Of a DNA stretch of 64,000 bases, positions 7,131 through 16,498 are shown piece by piece. The stretch lies in NCBI RefSeq assembly GCF_017814435.1, contig NZ_JAGJCB010000019.1:1-64000 (forward strand). The letters are read 5' to 3'. Source of the stretch: Mariniflexile gromovii. Its GTDB lineage: Bacteria; Bacteroidota; Bacteroidia; Flavobacteriales; Flavobacteriaceae. Below the pieces are notes generated by a model. The model made no database searches, was not told the DNA's origin, and was given only the letters and a program-made list of their open reading frames with translations. A program made the position numbers and the translations under genes. The stretch's first letter is position 1. Each line of letters begins with the position of its first letter.

Positions 7131-8364
7131 CGTTTTTATTCATATTGAGTAAATGGGCCAAATTTTTAATAAGCCTATCATGTTTTTTTACAAAAGGATT
7201 CGTTTCATCCCAAACATAACCCGCTAATACGGCACATATTTGTTTTTTTACATCGGGGTTTTCAGGTCTATGAAAAAATAAGGTTTGTAAATTACCAGTA
7301 TACCATTCTTTAACATACGTAGAAAAAACGTTCACACCCTTCATAATATATTGGGTGTATTCAACCTCCCAATCTACAGATTCATTATTCAATTCTTTGG
7401 TGATAAGTTTTGCGGCTTTTAAAGCAGATTCGGTTGCAAATGTAACTCCCGATGAAAAAACAGGGTCTAAAAACTCGGCACTATTTCCTGTTAAAGCATA
7501 CCCTTTGCCATAAAGTTGAGTAACCGATTTGGAATAGTTTTTTATGCTAGCGGGTTTAAACTTAAAATCCAAACCTTCAAAACGTTTGCTATAATAGTTG
7601 CTAAGCTTTAGCATGTCCTGCAACTGTTTTGTGGTATCGCCTTCAAAAGAATCGATAAATTCTGTTTTTCCAACAAAACCAATACTGGTATCTCCATTAG
7701 AGAAGGGAATGACCCAAAACCATGTATCTAAACCCAAAACATCAAATGTAATAAGGGTTCCCTCTACACCTTCAGGACGATTAATATCTTTAACATGGGT
7801 AAATATGGAGGAATGTTCTGGTATTGAAGATGGTTTATCTAAATTTAATAATCTAGGTAGCACACGGCCATAGCCGCTAGAATCTATAATATGCTTAGCT
7901 TCTACAGAATATAATTCACCGTGTTCATCTTTAATGGTCGTTTTAGAAGCACCGTCATCATTAAAATCCACATCAATTACTTCGTGTTCAAAAGCTATAT
8001 CAACACCTCTATTTACAAGTTCTTTCGCTATAACATTATCAAAATCTGCACGGGGCACTTGCCAAGTCCAATCCCAGCCTTCAGAATGTTTTATACTAAA
8101 GTCGAAGTTACAAACAACGCCGTCTCTCATAAACCGAGCACCACGCTTTTTCTCAAAGCCATAATCGTTTAAAACATTTAGTAAGCCAACTTCTTCAAAA
8201 TGGTCCATACACCTAGGCAGTAAACTTTCGCCTATTACAAACCTTGGGAACTTACTTTTTTCAACAACTTTAATCTTTTTTCCTTGGTTGAAAAGATAAG
8301 AGGCCGCTATACATCCAGAAGGGCCAGCACCAATAATTAAAACATCAACCTTAACCTCTTTCAT
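7117..8364 (-). CDS. FAD-dependent halogenase-like monooxygenase
   Basis: 415 residues. FAD-binding GxGxxG is VDVLIIGAGPSGCIAASY (residues 6-23), followed by FVIGESLLPRC, both typical of flavin halogenases and related monooxygenases. The halogenase signature WxWxIP is present as WFWVIP at residues 215-220. Such genes are recurrent in flexirubin clusters, where ring chlorination or hydroxylation has been proposed. I cannot confirm the catalytic lysine from sequence alone, so hydroxylase activity is an alternative. It is divergent from the ammonia lyase gene at 8474 and probably shares its control region (8365-8473). Its last codons lie in the 135-bp inverted repeat. Confidence 0.85.
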   Translation of the reverse strand: MKEVKVDVLIIGAGPSGCIAASYLFNQGKKIKVVEKSKFPRFVIGESLLPRCMDHFEEVGLLNVLNDYGFEKKRGARFMRDGVVCNFDFSIKHSEGWDWTWQVPRADFDNVIAKELVNRGVDIAFEHEVIDVDFNDDGASKTTIKDEHGELYSVEAKHIIDSSGYGRVLPRLLNLDKPSSIPEHSSIFTHVKDINRPEGVEGTLITFDVLGLDTWFWVIPFSNGDTSIGFVGKTEFIDSFEGDTTKQLQDMLKLSNYYSKRFEGLDFKFKPASIKNYSKSVTQLYGKGYALTGNSAEFLDPVFSSGVTFATESALKAAKLITKELNNESVDWEVEYTQYIMKGVNVFSTYVKEWYTGNLQTLFFHRPENPDVKKQICAVLAGYVWDETNPFVKKHDRLIKNLAHLLNMNKNEKAV

Positions 8365-8388
8365 ATTAATAATAGTGTATAATCATTT

Positions 8389-8451
8389 ATTATACTAAAT
8401 TTGCCTTCAAAAATAACTACAATTGTTTTAGTTATTTAAATTTAGTATAAT
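8389..8451. promoter_or_regulatory. 14-bp inverted repeat and -7 box in divergent promoter
   Basis: ATTATACTAAATTT (8389-8402) is repeated exactly in inverted form as AAATTTAGTATAAT (8438-8451), 35 bases apart. The left arm overlaps a Bacteroidetes -7 box TAAATTTG (8396-8403, plus strand) placed about 70 bases before the ammonia lyase start. On the minus strand TATTTTTG (8408-8415) fits a -7 box for the halogenase-like gene. The dyad could be an operator serving both directions. Confidence 0.5.
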
Positions 8452-8473
8452 TTTTTTTGATTAAAACATTTAG

Positions 8474-10009
8474 ATGCTCATATTTAACGGAAAACTTGGA
8501 ATAGAAGATTTTTATAAAATTATTATTGAAAACAAGTCTATTCAAATAGAAGATTCTACCATTAAAGCCGTAGAAGAAAGTTTTAACTTTTTAAAGAAAT
8601 TTTCAGGAAACAAGATTATTTATGGTGTAAATACGGGCTTTGGCCCTATGGCTCAGTATAAAATCAAGGATTCTGAACGTATTCAATTGCAATACAACCT
8701 CATTCGAAGCCATGCATCTGGAACTGGTAACCCCATTTCACCCATGTATGTTAAAGCTGCCATGTTAGCCCGATTAAATACCTTATCGCTTGGGCATTCT
8801 GGTGTGCATAAATCGGTTATTGAATTAATGACTGAATTAATTAACCGAGGCATTACACCATTAATTTACGAGCATGGAGGTGTAGGTGCTAGTGGCGATT
8901 TGGTTCAATTGGCTCATTTAGCACTTGTATTGATTGGCGAAGGTGAAGTGTTTTATAAAGGGGAACTTTTAGCAACTAAAAAGGTGTTTGAAATAGAAAA
9001 CCTGAAACCTATTTCAGTAGAAATTAGAGAAGGTTTGGCCTTAATGAACGGCACTTCTGTAATGACGGGTGTTGGTATAGTAAACACCATTTATACGAGG
9101 CGCCTATTAAATTGGATGATTGCATGTTCGGCAGCCATAAATGAAATTGTGGAGGCTTATGATGATCATTTATCTTATGAATTGAACCAAACTAAAAAGC
9201 ATATTGGCCAGCGAGAAATTGCTAAACAAATGCGCGAACACCTTAAAGACAGTAAATTAACCAGAAAAAGAGAGCACCATTTATACGACAACAATAATGA
9301 TGATGTAGCTGTTTTTGAAGATAAAGTACAAGAATATTATTCCCTACGATGTGTTCCACAAATTTTAGGACCTATTTTGGATACACTTAATAATGTTGAT
9401 AAAATTTTAATTGAAGAAGTAAACTCTGCTAACGATAACCCTATTGTATACGTGGCTAAAGAGCATGTGTACCACGGTGGAAATTTCCATGGTGATTATG
9501 TGTCGTTAGAGATGGATAAGCTTAAAATTGTAGTTACTAAATTGACCATGCTGGCAGAACGACAGCTCAATTATTTATTAAATAAGAATTTAAACAATAT
9601 ACTGCCACCATTTGTTAATCTTGGAAAACTTGGTTTAAACTTTGGGATGCAAGGTGTGCAATTTACGGCCACATCAACAACTGCTGAAAACCAAACATTA
9701 TCCAACCCCATGTATGTGCACAGTATTCCCAATAACAATGACAATCAAGACATTGTAAGTATGGGAACAAATGCCGCATTAATGACCAAAAAAGTTGTTG
9801 AAAATGCCTTTGAAGTTTTGGCTATTGAAACTATAACCATTATTCAGGCCATTGAATATTTGAAAGTTCAAGATAAAGTGTCTTCAAAAACTAAAAAAAT
9901 GTATGATGTTATAAGAAATATTGTTCCTATATTTACTGAAGACGTTGTTATGTACCCGTATGTAAATCAGGTAAAAGACTATATTATTAATAACAAAATA
10001 GATCAATAA
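8474..10009 (+). CDS. tyrosine ammonia lyase (aromatic amino acid ammonia lyase)
   Basis: 511 residues. The MIO-forming Ala139-Ser140-Gly141 lies in EHGGVGASGDLVQLAHLAL, and GVNTGFGPMAQYKI supplies the conserved N-terminal loop with its tyrosine. RSHASGTG near residue 79 has His in the selectivity position associated with tyrosine over phenylalanine. From memory the whole protein is very close to the characterised Flavobacterium johnsoniae tyrosine ammonia lyase. The reaction would be L-tyrosine to 4-coumarate plus ammonia, supplying the aryl starter for the flexirubin polyene. It is the first gene of the long plus-strand operon. Histidine ammonia lyase is the fallback call. Confidence 0.92.
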   Translation: MLIFNGKLGIEDFYKIIIENKSIQIEDSTIKAVEESFNFLKKFSGNKIIYGVNTGFGPMAQYKIKDSERIQLQYNLIRSHASGTGNPISPMYVKAAMLARLNTLSLGHSGVHKSVIELMTELINRGITPLIYEHGGVGASGDLVQLAHLALVLIGEGEVFYKGELLATKKVFEIENLKPISVEIREGLALMNGTSVMTGVGIVNTIYTRRLLNWMIACSAAINEIVEAYDDHLSYELNQTKKHIGQREIAKQMREHLKDSKLTRKREHHLYDNNNDDVAVFEDKVQEYYSLRCVPQILGPILDTLNNVDKILIEEVNSANDNPIVYVAKEHVYHGGNFHGDYVSLEMDKLKIVVTKLTMLAERQLNYLLNKNLNNILPPFVNLGKLGLNFGMQGVQFTATSTTAENQTLSNPMYVHSIPNNNDNQDIVSMGTNAALMTKKVVENAFEVLAIETITIIQAIEYLKVQDKVSSKTKKMYDVIRNIVPIFTEDVVMYPYVNQVKDYIINNKIDQ

Positions 10010-10026
10010 ACTTAAAATTTTTATTT

Positions 10027-11154
10027 ATGAAAGTAAAAATTCTATTCGTGGCATTGTTTTTTGTTGGAGTAACTATCAATGCACAAGAGCTAGCTTTAGC
10101 TAATGAAAACGGACTGTTTGGTTATATAACCAAAACTGGAGATTGGCAAATTAAGCCACAATTTGCAATTGCAAAAAATTTCTCTGGAGATTTGGCTGAA
10201 GCCATGAATAGTAACAAAAAATGGGGTTTTATTAACAGAAAAGGCGAATGGGTTATACAACCAACATTTGATAAAACAAAAGCCTTTAATTCGGGTATAG
10301 CCGTTGTTTTGAACGATAAAGAATGGTTTTATATTAATACGAAAGGCGAAAAAGTTCTAACCGATGTTGCAACCGATAAAATTTATGATTTTGAGGAAGG
10401 TATGGCAATCATTAGACGTGGCGATAATGTAGGCTTTATAAATACTTCGGGAAAAGTAGTTGTCGAGCCAAAATTTGCTAAAGTTTTCGATTATACAAAT
10501 GGATATTCTAAAGTAAAAGAAGGCGAAAAATGGGGGCTAATTGATAAAAATGGCAACTATTTTGTAAAAGCAGAGTACGATGGCGTTAGTAATGTTTACA
10601 ACGGAAATGTAGTTGCACAATTAGGAGATAGTCATGGACTAATTATTAATGGTGAATTTAAAAAAGTAGAAGGCGCCGAAGAAATATGGGATTTTTCAGT
10701 AAATGGAGATTTAACCTATGCAAAGAAAAACGGTCTGATTGGTTTCATCAACAAAAAAGGCGAATGGGTTGTAGAACCAAGCTTTGATAAAGCACGGGCT
10801 TTTGTGAATGGATTAGCACCCGTATACAGAAACAAACAATGGGGTTATATAGATACCACAGGAAAAGTAGTTATTTCAATGCAATATAAAGATGCCGAAA
10901 TTTTTAGTGAAGATGGTTTGGCTCCCGTTAAATTGAATAAGGATTGGGGCTTTATAGATAAAACAGGAAAATTAGCCATTAAAGATGTATATGATATTAC
11001 TGCTGGAGGTTTTTCAATATTCCAAAAAAACAACCCAAAAGGTTTTATAGATGGCTTATCAAGGGTTAAGGAAAATAAGGTTTGGGGGTATATAAATACA
11101 AAAGGTGAAGTACTAAAAAACAAATGGTACGAAAACTTAGAGTTATTTAATTAA
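10027..11154 (+). CDS. secreted WG-repeat protein
   Basis: 375 residues with a signal peptide (KILFVALFFVGVTINAQ). The mature part is built of about eight to ten WG (KWG) repeats of roughly 35-45 residues, such as WGFINRKGEWVIQP, VGFINTSGKVVVEP, IGFINKKGEWVVEP and WGYIDTTGKVVI. These repeats form beta structures thought to bind other molecules. It sits 17 bases after the ammonia lyase and 58 before fabG, so it is probably co-transcribed with the pigment genes. A periplasmic or surface role is likely, but the partner is unknown. Confidence 0.85.
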   Translation: MKVKILFVALFFVGVTINAQELALANENGLFGYITKTGDWQIKPQFAIAKNFSGDLAEAMNSNKKWGFINRKGEWVIQPTFDKTKAFNSGIAVVLNDKEWFYINTKGEKVLTDVATDKIYDFEEGMAIIRRGDNVGFINTSGKVVVEPKFAKVFDYTNGYSKVKEGEKWGLIDKNGNYFVKAEYDGVSNVYNGNVVAQLGDSHGLIINGEFKKVEGAEEIWDFSVNGDLTYAKKNGLIGFINKKGEWVVEPSFDKARAFVNGLAPVYRNKQWGYIDTTGKVVISMQYKDAEIFSEDGLAPVKLNKDWGFIDKTGKLAIKDVYDITAGGFSIFQKNNPKGFIDGLSRVKENKVWGYINTKGEVLKNKWYENLELFN

Positions 11155-11212
11155 TACAAAGCTAAAACAATAGGGTTCTTTAATACCCTCATAAAATCAA
11201 TACAAACAACAA

Positions 11213-11944
11213 ATGAAGTGCGCTTTAATAACAGGTGGTTCTAGAGGTATAGGGAAAGCCATTTGCATTCAACTTGCAAAAGATACAGATTATCACATTT
11301 TAATAAATTATAACAGTAATGAAAATGCTGCTAAAGACACATTAAAAGAAGTGGAAGCTGCAGGAAATACAGGTGAAATTATAGCGTTTAATGTTAGTGA
11401 TGCAGAGCAAGTAAAATCGCAACTGGATACTTGGCAAGATAACAACCCTGACGCGTTGATAGAAGTTGTTATTAATAATGCAGGAATAACAAAAGATGGA
11501 CTGTTTATGTGGATGCCTAAAGAAGATTGGCAAAACGTTATCGACACCTCATTAAATGGTTTCTTTAATGTAACCAATCACCTCATCCAAAAAATGTTGC
11601 GCAACCGTTATGGCCGTATTATTAATATAGCTTCGGTTTCAGGTGTTAAAGGAACAGCAGGACAAACTAATTATTCTGCGGCTAAAGGAGCGCTTGTAGC
11701 AGTAACCAAGGCTTTAGCTCAAGAAGTCGCAAAACGTAATATCACGGTGAACGCTGTGGCTCCCGGTTTTATAAAATCTGAGATGACCATGGATTTGGAC
11801 GAGAAAGAGCTAAAAAAATTGGTACCGGCCAACCGTTTTGGAGAAGCACAGGAAGTAGCAGATTTGGTTTCTTTTTTGGTTTCCAATAAAGCTTCTTATA
11901 TTACTGGTGAAGTTATCAATATTAACGGAGGAATTTACTCATAA
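11213..11944 (+). CDS. fabG: 3-oxoacyl-ACP reductase, FabG family
   Basis: 243 residues, the standard short-chain dehydrogenase length. NADPH-binding TGGSRGIG is at residues 7-14 and NNAG at 88-91. The catalytic set is Ser141 or Ser143, Tyr154 and Lys158 (TNYSAAKGAL). The C-terminal VNAVAPGFIKSEM and ITGEVININGG are typical of FabG. It would reduce 3-oxoacyl-ACP during polyene extension. It is followed 18 bases later by a ketosynthase gene, which supports a cluster-specific reductase rather than the housekeeping FabG. Confidence 0.92.
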   Translation: MKCALITGGSRGIGKAICIQLAKDTDYHILINYNSNENAAKDTLKEVEAAGNTGEIIAFNVSDAEQVKSQLDTWQDNNPDALIEVVINNAGITKDGLFMWMPKEDWQNVIDTSLNGFFNVTNHLIQKMLRNRYGRIINIASVSGVKGTAGQTNYSAAKGALVAVTKALAQEVAKRNITVNAVAPGFIKSEMTMDLDEKELKKLVPANRFGEAQEVADLVSFLVSNKASYITGEVININGGIYS

Positions 11945-11962
11945 TATAATCTTGTAGTAAAA

Positions 11963-13180
11963 ATGGAGAGAGTGGTCATCACTGGAATGGGAATTTATTC
12001 CTGTATTGGGAAAAACCTAGATGAGGTAAAAACTTCATTGTACAACGGTAAATCTGGGATTGTTTTTGATGAAGATCGAAAAGATTTTGGTTATCGTTCC
12101 CCATTAACGGGGATGGTTGAAACTCCCGATTTAACAAAACAACTTTCACGAAGAGAACGCATTAGTCTTGGCGATGAAGGTGCGTATGCTTATGTAGCAA
12201 CTATGGAGGCTTTAAATAACGCAAAAATCTCCCAAGAATTTTTAAATGAAAATGAAGTAGGAATCCTTTATGGTAACGATAGTACAGCAAAAGCGGTTGT
12301 AGATTCTGTTGATAAAATTAGGGATAAGAAAGACACCACTTTAGTTGGTTCTGGCGCCATTTTTCAGGCCATGAATTCAACGGTCACCATGAATCTATCT
12401 ACTTTATTCAAACTTAAAGGAATAAATTTTACCATAAGTGCAGCGTGTGCAAGTGGTTCACATGCTATAGGTATGGCCTATCAGCTAATTAAAAGCGGTC
12501 TGCAAGATTGTATTATTTGTGGTGGTGCCCAGGAAATAAACAAATATGTTATGGGTAGTTTTGATGGCCTTGGCGTATTTGGTATGAATTTAGAAAACCC
12601 AGAAAAAGCATCCAGACCATTTGATAAGCATAGAGATGGATTGGTACCAAGTGGAGGTGCAGCAACATTAATAGTAGAAAGTTATGATTCTGCAATAAAA
12701 CGGGGCGCACCCATTTTAGCAGAAATATTAGGTTATGGGTTTTCTTCTAATGGAGAACATATATCTACCCCCAATGTAGACGGCCCATCTAAAGCGATGT
12801 TTAAGGCCATTGCACAAGCTAACCTAAAACCATCCGATATAGATTATGTGAATGCCCATGCAACCTCTACACCTGTTGGAGATGCCAATGAAGCCAAAGC
12901 CATATTTCAGGTTTTTGGGGAAAATGGACCCTATGTAAGTTCTACAAAATCAATGACAGGACATGAATGTTGGATGGCCGGTGCTAGTGAGGTTATTTAT
13001 TCTATGTTAATGCTACAGTATGGTTTTATAGCTCCTAATATTAATTTAGACGAGCCGGACGACGATGCAAAGAAATTAAACCTAGTAAGAAAAACGCTAG
13101 ATAAAAAATTTGATGTATTTTTGTCGAACTCTTTTGGATTTGGAGGGACAAATTCAGCATTAATAATAAAAAAATTATAG
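11963..13180 (+). CDS. beta-ketoacyl-ACP synthase (KS II type)
   Basis: 405 residues. The Cys-His-His triad is intact: Cys162 in SAACASGSHAIG, His299 in VNAHATSTPVGDANE and His334 in SMTGHECWMAG. C-terminal GFGGTN is present. It would condense malonyl-ACP units onto the growing chain. It lies between FabG and an ACP, forming a compact elongation module. It is one of three catalytically complete KS II-type genes in or near this cluster block (also 21220 and 23273 downstream). Confidence 0.92.
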   Translation: MERVVITGMGIYSCIGKNLDEVKTSLYNGKSGIVFDEDRKDFGYRSPLTGMVETPDLTKQLSRRERISLGDEGAYAYVATMEALNNAKISQEFLNENEVGILYGNDSTAKAVVDSVDKIRDKKDTTLVGSGAIFQAMNSTVTMNLSTLFKLKGINFTISAACASGSHAIGMAYQLIKSGLQDCIICGGAQEINKYVMGSFDGLGVFGMNLENPEKASRPFDKHRDGLVPSGGAATLIVESYDSAIKRGAPILAEILGYGFSSNGEHISTPNVDGPSKAMFKAIAQANLKPSDIDYVNAHATSTPVGDANEAKAIFQVFGENGPYVSSTKSMTGHECWMAGASEVIYSMLMLQYGFIAPNINLDEPDDDAKKLNLVRKTLDKKFDVFLSNSFGFGGTNSALIIKKL

Positions 13181-13183
13181 TAT

Positions 13184-13429
13184 ATGATGACTAAAGAGGT
13201 TATTATTGAAAAAATAAATGCCTTTCTTATAGATGAGTTTGAGGTTGATGGTGAAGACATTACTCCCGAGGCTAATCTGAAGGATACACTTGAATTAGAT
13301 AGTTTGGACTTTGTGGATCTTGTGGTTTCTATTGAATCTAATTTTGGTGTTAAATTAGTTGGCGAAGATTTTATAAATGTAGTGTCGCTCCAAGACTTCT
13401 ACAATCTTATTGAGAACAAACTAGCCTAA
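13184..13429 (+). CDS. acyl carrier protein
   Basis: 81 residues, acidic and helical, as expected for an ACP. Phosphopantetheine attachment is Ser40 in LELDSLDFVDL. The start is MM, and either Met can serve. It lies 3 bases after the ketosynthase gene and 19 before an acyltransferase, so it probably carries the chain for this first module. It is shorter on glycine around the Ser than the second ACP (22990-23247), suggesting the two serve different partners. Confidence 0.92.
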   Translation: MMTKEVIIEKINAFLIDEFEVDGEDITPEANLKDTLELDSLDFVDLVVSIESNFGVKLVGEDFINVVSLQDFYNLIENKLA

Positions 13430-13448
13430 ATATTACTTAAAAATAATT

Positions 13449-14339
13449 ATGACTGCCGATTGGCAAGGAAAGTCCAGAGGAACCGTTTTAGGGTACAAAA
13501 TTTTTGTGTTTTGTATGAAAAACTTTGGAGTAAGCTCTGCTTATTTCATACTGTATTTTGTGGCTTTTTATTTTTGTTTTTTTGCAAGAGAAAGCACCAA
13601 GGCAAGTTATTATTACTTCCGTAAAAGAAGAAAAAACAGTAAAGTTAAAAGTGTTATTAACGTCTACAAAAGTTACTATGTATTTGGGCAAACTATTATA
13701 GACAAAGTCGCCATTTCATCTGGTTTGCGAGACAAATTCACCTATCATTTTGATGGTATAGAACTTATAAATAAAACACTAAAACAAAAAAAAGGAGGCA
13801 TTCTCATTAGTGCACATGTTGGTAACTTTGAGATTGCCGAACATTTTTTTGGTGAACTGGAAGAAAACGCTTCCATAAGTATTTTAACTACAGATTCTGA
13901 ACATTCAGCAATAAAAGAGTATTTAGAAAGCGTTACTAAAAAGCCAAGCGTTAATTTAATTTTTATTCAAGAAGACTTCTCCCATATTTTTGAAATAAAT
14001 GCAGCTTTGGCAAGAAATGAGCTTGTTTGCATCACAGGAGATAGATATATTAAAGGCTCAAAATATTTAATAGAAGATTTATTAAATGAAACGGCAAAAT
14101 TTCCTGCGGGCCCATTTTTATTAGCTTCAAGGTTAAAAGTACCTGTACTATTTGTGTATGTTATGAAAGAAACTAACAAACATTACCATCTTTTTACCAG
14201 AAAAGCTGAAGCAAAACATAGAGACGCCCAAGCGCTTTTAAAAGAATATACTGAAAGTTTAACATGGATGCTAGGGAAATACCCTTTACAATGGTTTAAC
14301 TATTTTGATTTTTGGGAAGTAAAAGAAAATAAAAATTAA
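13449..14339 (+). CDS. lipid A-type acyltransferase (LpxL/HtrB family)
   Basis: 296 residues with one N-terminal membrane anchor (about residues 21-50, AYFILYFVAFYFCFF). The HX4E catalytic pattern is visible as SAHVGNFEIAEHF, and ITGDRYIKGS fits the second conserved box. In aryl polyene and flexirubin clusters this family is thought to move the ACP-bound polyene onto a lipid acceptor at the inner membrane. Here the acceptor would be the dialkylresorcinol or an intermediate. The position directly after an ACP supports ACP-linked substrate use. Confidence 0.82.
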   Translation: MTADWQGKSRGTVLGYKIFVFCMKNFGVSSAYFILYFVAFYFCFFARESTKASYYYFRKRRKNSKVKSVINVYKSYYVFGQTIIDKVAISSGLRDKFTYHFDGIELINKTLKQKKGGILISAHVGNFEIAEHFFGELEENASISILTTDSEHSAIKEYLESVTKKPSVNLIFIQEDFSHIFEINAALARNELVCITGDRYIKGSKYLIEDLLNETAKFPAGPFLLASRLKVPVLFVYVMKETNKHYHLFTRKAEAKHRDAQALLKEYTESLTWMLGKYPLQWFNYFDFWEVKENKN

Positions 14340-14431
14340 ACAAGATATCCAATAATAACTAAAAGTTTTATATTTGAGAGCAATGATTATAAGCATCCTC
14401 CTGACCAATAGAGTACCATTAATCTAAATAT

Positions 14432-15355
14432 ATGAAGCATATTTTAGTTATACATTATTCGCAAACAGGACAGCTTACAGAAATTGTAAACAATATTGTT
14501 TCTCCTTTAGATACAGAACACCATCAGGTAGATTATTATAAAATTGAAATGGAAAAGCCATTTCCTTTTCCCTGGAAAAAATCGGAGTTTTTTGCTGTTT
14601 TTCCTGAAACATTTCTTGAAATCCCTGACAAAATACATAGCGTTCCCCAAGCAATTCTAAATAAAAAATACGATCTAATAATTTTAGGTTACCAAGTATG
14701 GTATTTATCACCTTCAATACCTATCAATTCATTTTTAAAGACGCCTGAAGCGAAAAAAATTCTGGCCAATACACCTGTGGTAACTGTAATAGGTTGCAGA
14801 AATATGTGGATTATGGCACAAGAGAAAATGAAGAAAAAGTTAAAACCTCTTGAAGCAAATTTGGTAGGAAATATTGTTTTGGTAGACAGGCATATAAACC
14901 ATATAAGCGTAATTACCATTGTTCACTGGATGTTTACTGGTAAAAAAGAGCGGTTTCTTGGTGTATTTCCAAAACCTGGTGTGTCTCAAAAGGACATTAA
15001 TGAGTCGGTAAATTTTGGAACAATTATTTCAAATCACTTAAAAGAAAATAATTTATCACATTTACAAGATGCGCTTTTAAAAGAAGATGCAGTAAAAATT
15101 AAACCATTTTTAATTACTACAGACAAACGTGCAAGTATTATTTTTGCAAAATGGGCAAAATTAATTCAATCAAAAGGAGATCAAGATAGTCCGAATCGCC
15201 TTATTTGGATTAAATTTTTCAATTATTATTTATTATTCGCCATTTGGGTTATGGCTCCCATAGTTTTTATATTTTTTTTGATAACATATCTGTTTTCAAT
15301 TAATAAAATAAATAAGGACAAATTGTATTATTCGTCTGTAAAATTAATAGAGTAA
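14432..15355 (+). CDS. darA: dialkylresorcinol biosynthesis protein DarA
   Basis: 307 residues. The N-terminus is flavodoxin-like (ILVIHYSQTGQLTEIV), with LIILGYQVWYLSPSIPINSF as the second flavin-side strand. A C-terminal membrane segment follows (YLLFAIWVMAPIVFIFFLIT). This is the DarA type, reported as the aromatase that oxidises the cyclohexanedione formed by DarB to a 2,5-dialkylresorcinol. It is followed 9 bases later by darB, the usual pairing. It follows a 92-base gap, the largest in the operon, where an internal promoter could lie. Confidence 0.88.
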   Translation: MKHILVIHYSQTGQLTEIVNNIVSPLDTEHHQVDYYKIEMEKPFPFPWKKSEFFAVFPETFLEIPDKIHSVPQAILNKKYDLIILGYQVWYLSPSIPINSFLKTPEAKKILANTPVVTVIGCRNMWIMAQEKMKKKLKPLEANLVGNIVLVDRHINHISVITIVHWMFTGKKERFLGVFPKPGVSQKDINESVNFGTIISNHLKENNLSHLQDALLKEDAVKIKPFLITTDKRASIIFAKWAKLIQSKGDQDSPNRLIWIKFFNYYLLFAIWVMAPIVFIFFLITYLFSINKINKDKLYYSSVKLIE

Positions 15356-15364
15356 GAAATTAAA

Positions 15365-16498
15365 ATGAAAGAAGTTTACATCAATAAAATTTCAAAATAT
15401 TTACCTAATCGTCCTATTAGCAATGATGAAATGGAAGAAAAATTAGGTATTATTAACGGTAAAACTTCAAAGGGAAGGCGTATTGTTTTGCGTAATAACC
15501 AGATAAAAACAAGGTATTACGCCATAGATGACAATGGAAATATAACACATAATAACGCACAACTTGCTAAAGAAGCCATCATGGGCTTGTGTGATGATGA
15601 TTTTAAAATTGAAGATATTCAATTGTTATCCTGTGGCACATCCAGTCCGGATCAAATGTTACCCTCACATGCAGCCATGGTTCATGGGTTTTTAAAAAAT
15701 GGGAATATCGAAATAAACTCACCGTCCGGTGCCTGTTGCTCTGGTATGAATGCTCTTAAATATGGATATTTATCTGTAAAATCTGGACAAACCGAAAATG
15801 CTGTTTGTACAGGTTCCGAGCGTGCTTCAACATGGATTAAGTCTCAGATTTTTGAAGATGAATTAAAGTACTTAGAAACGCTTGAAGACAACCCTATTTT
15901 GGCTTTTAACAAAGATTTTTTACGATGGATGCTTTCTGATGGTGCCGGAGCTTTTTTGCTAGAAAATATACCAAAAGGAAACAATGCGCTTAAAATTGAA
16001 TGGATGGAAGGCTACTCGTATGCTCACGAAATGGAAGCCTGTATGTACGCTGGAGGTGATAAAATGGAAGATGGCTTTTTAAAACCATGGAGTGAATATC
16101 CGTCGCATGAATGGAGTAAGAAATCAATTTTTGCTATTAAACAAGATGTTAAGCTGCTTGGTGAAAATATTTTAGTTAAAGGTGTAGATAGTTTAAAAAA
16201 GGCCATTGAAAAACATAATGTAAAACCTGAAAATATAGATTATTATTTACCACATATTTCCTCGTATTATTTTAAAGATAATTTATATAAAGAAATGGTG
16301 GCTCAAGGTGTTGAAATTCCTTGGGAAAACTGGTTTATGAACTTGAGTAAAGTGGGCAATGTTGGAGCAGGATCCATTTACATTATGCTTGAAGAATTGG
16401 TAAATTCTGGAAAACTTAAAAAAGGTGAGACTATATTATTGTCTGTTCCAGAAAGTGCTCGTTTTTCATATGCTTATGCGCTTTTAACCGTATGTTAA
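15365..16498 (+). CDS. darB: dialkylresorcinol condensing ketosynthase DarB
   Basis: 377 residues of the KS III (FabH-like) fold. The active cysteine is probably Cys125 in SPSGACCSGMNALKYG, with a His in DYYLPHISSYYF and Asn in MNLSKVGNVGAGSIY. In known dar systems DarB joins two fatty-acyl derived chains head to head and cyclises them. It lies directly after darA, and its stop abuts the ATG of the next gene. Together darAB give the lipid half of a flexirubin. Confidence 0.9.
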   Translation: MKEVYINKISKYLPNRPISNDEMEEKLGIINGKTSKGRRIVLRNNQIKTRYYAIDDNGNITHNNAQLAKEAIMGLCDDDFKIEDIQLLSCGTSSPDQMLPSHAAMVHGFLKNGNIEINSPSGACCSGMNALKYGYLSVKSGQTENAVCTGSERASTWIKSQIFEDELKYLETLEDNPILAFNKDFLRWMLSDGAGAFLLENIPKGNNALKIEWMEGYSYAHEMEACMYAGGDKMEDGFLKPWSEYPSHEWSKKSIFAIKQDVKLLGENILVKGVDSLKKAIEKHNVKPENIDYYLPHISSYYFKDNLYKEMVAQGVEIPWENWFMNLSKVGNVGAGSIYIMLEELVNSGKLKKGETILLSVPESARFSYAYALLTVC

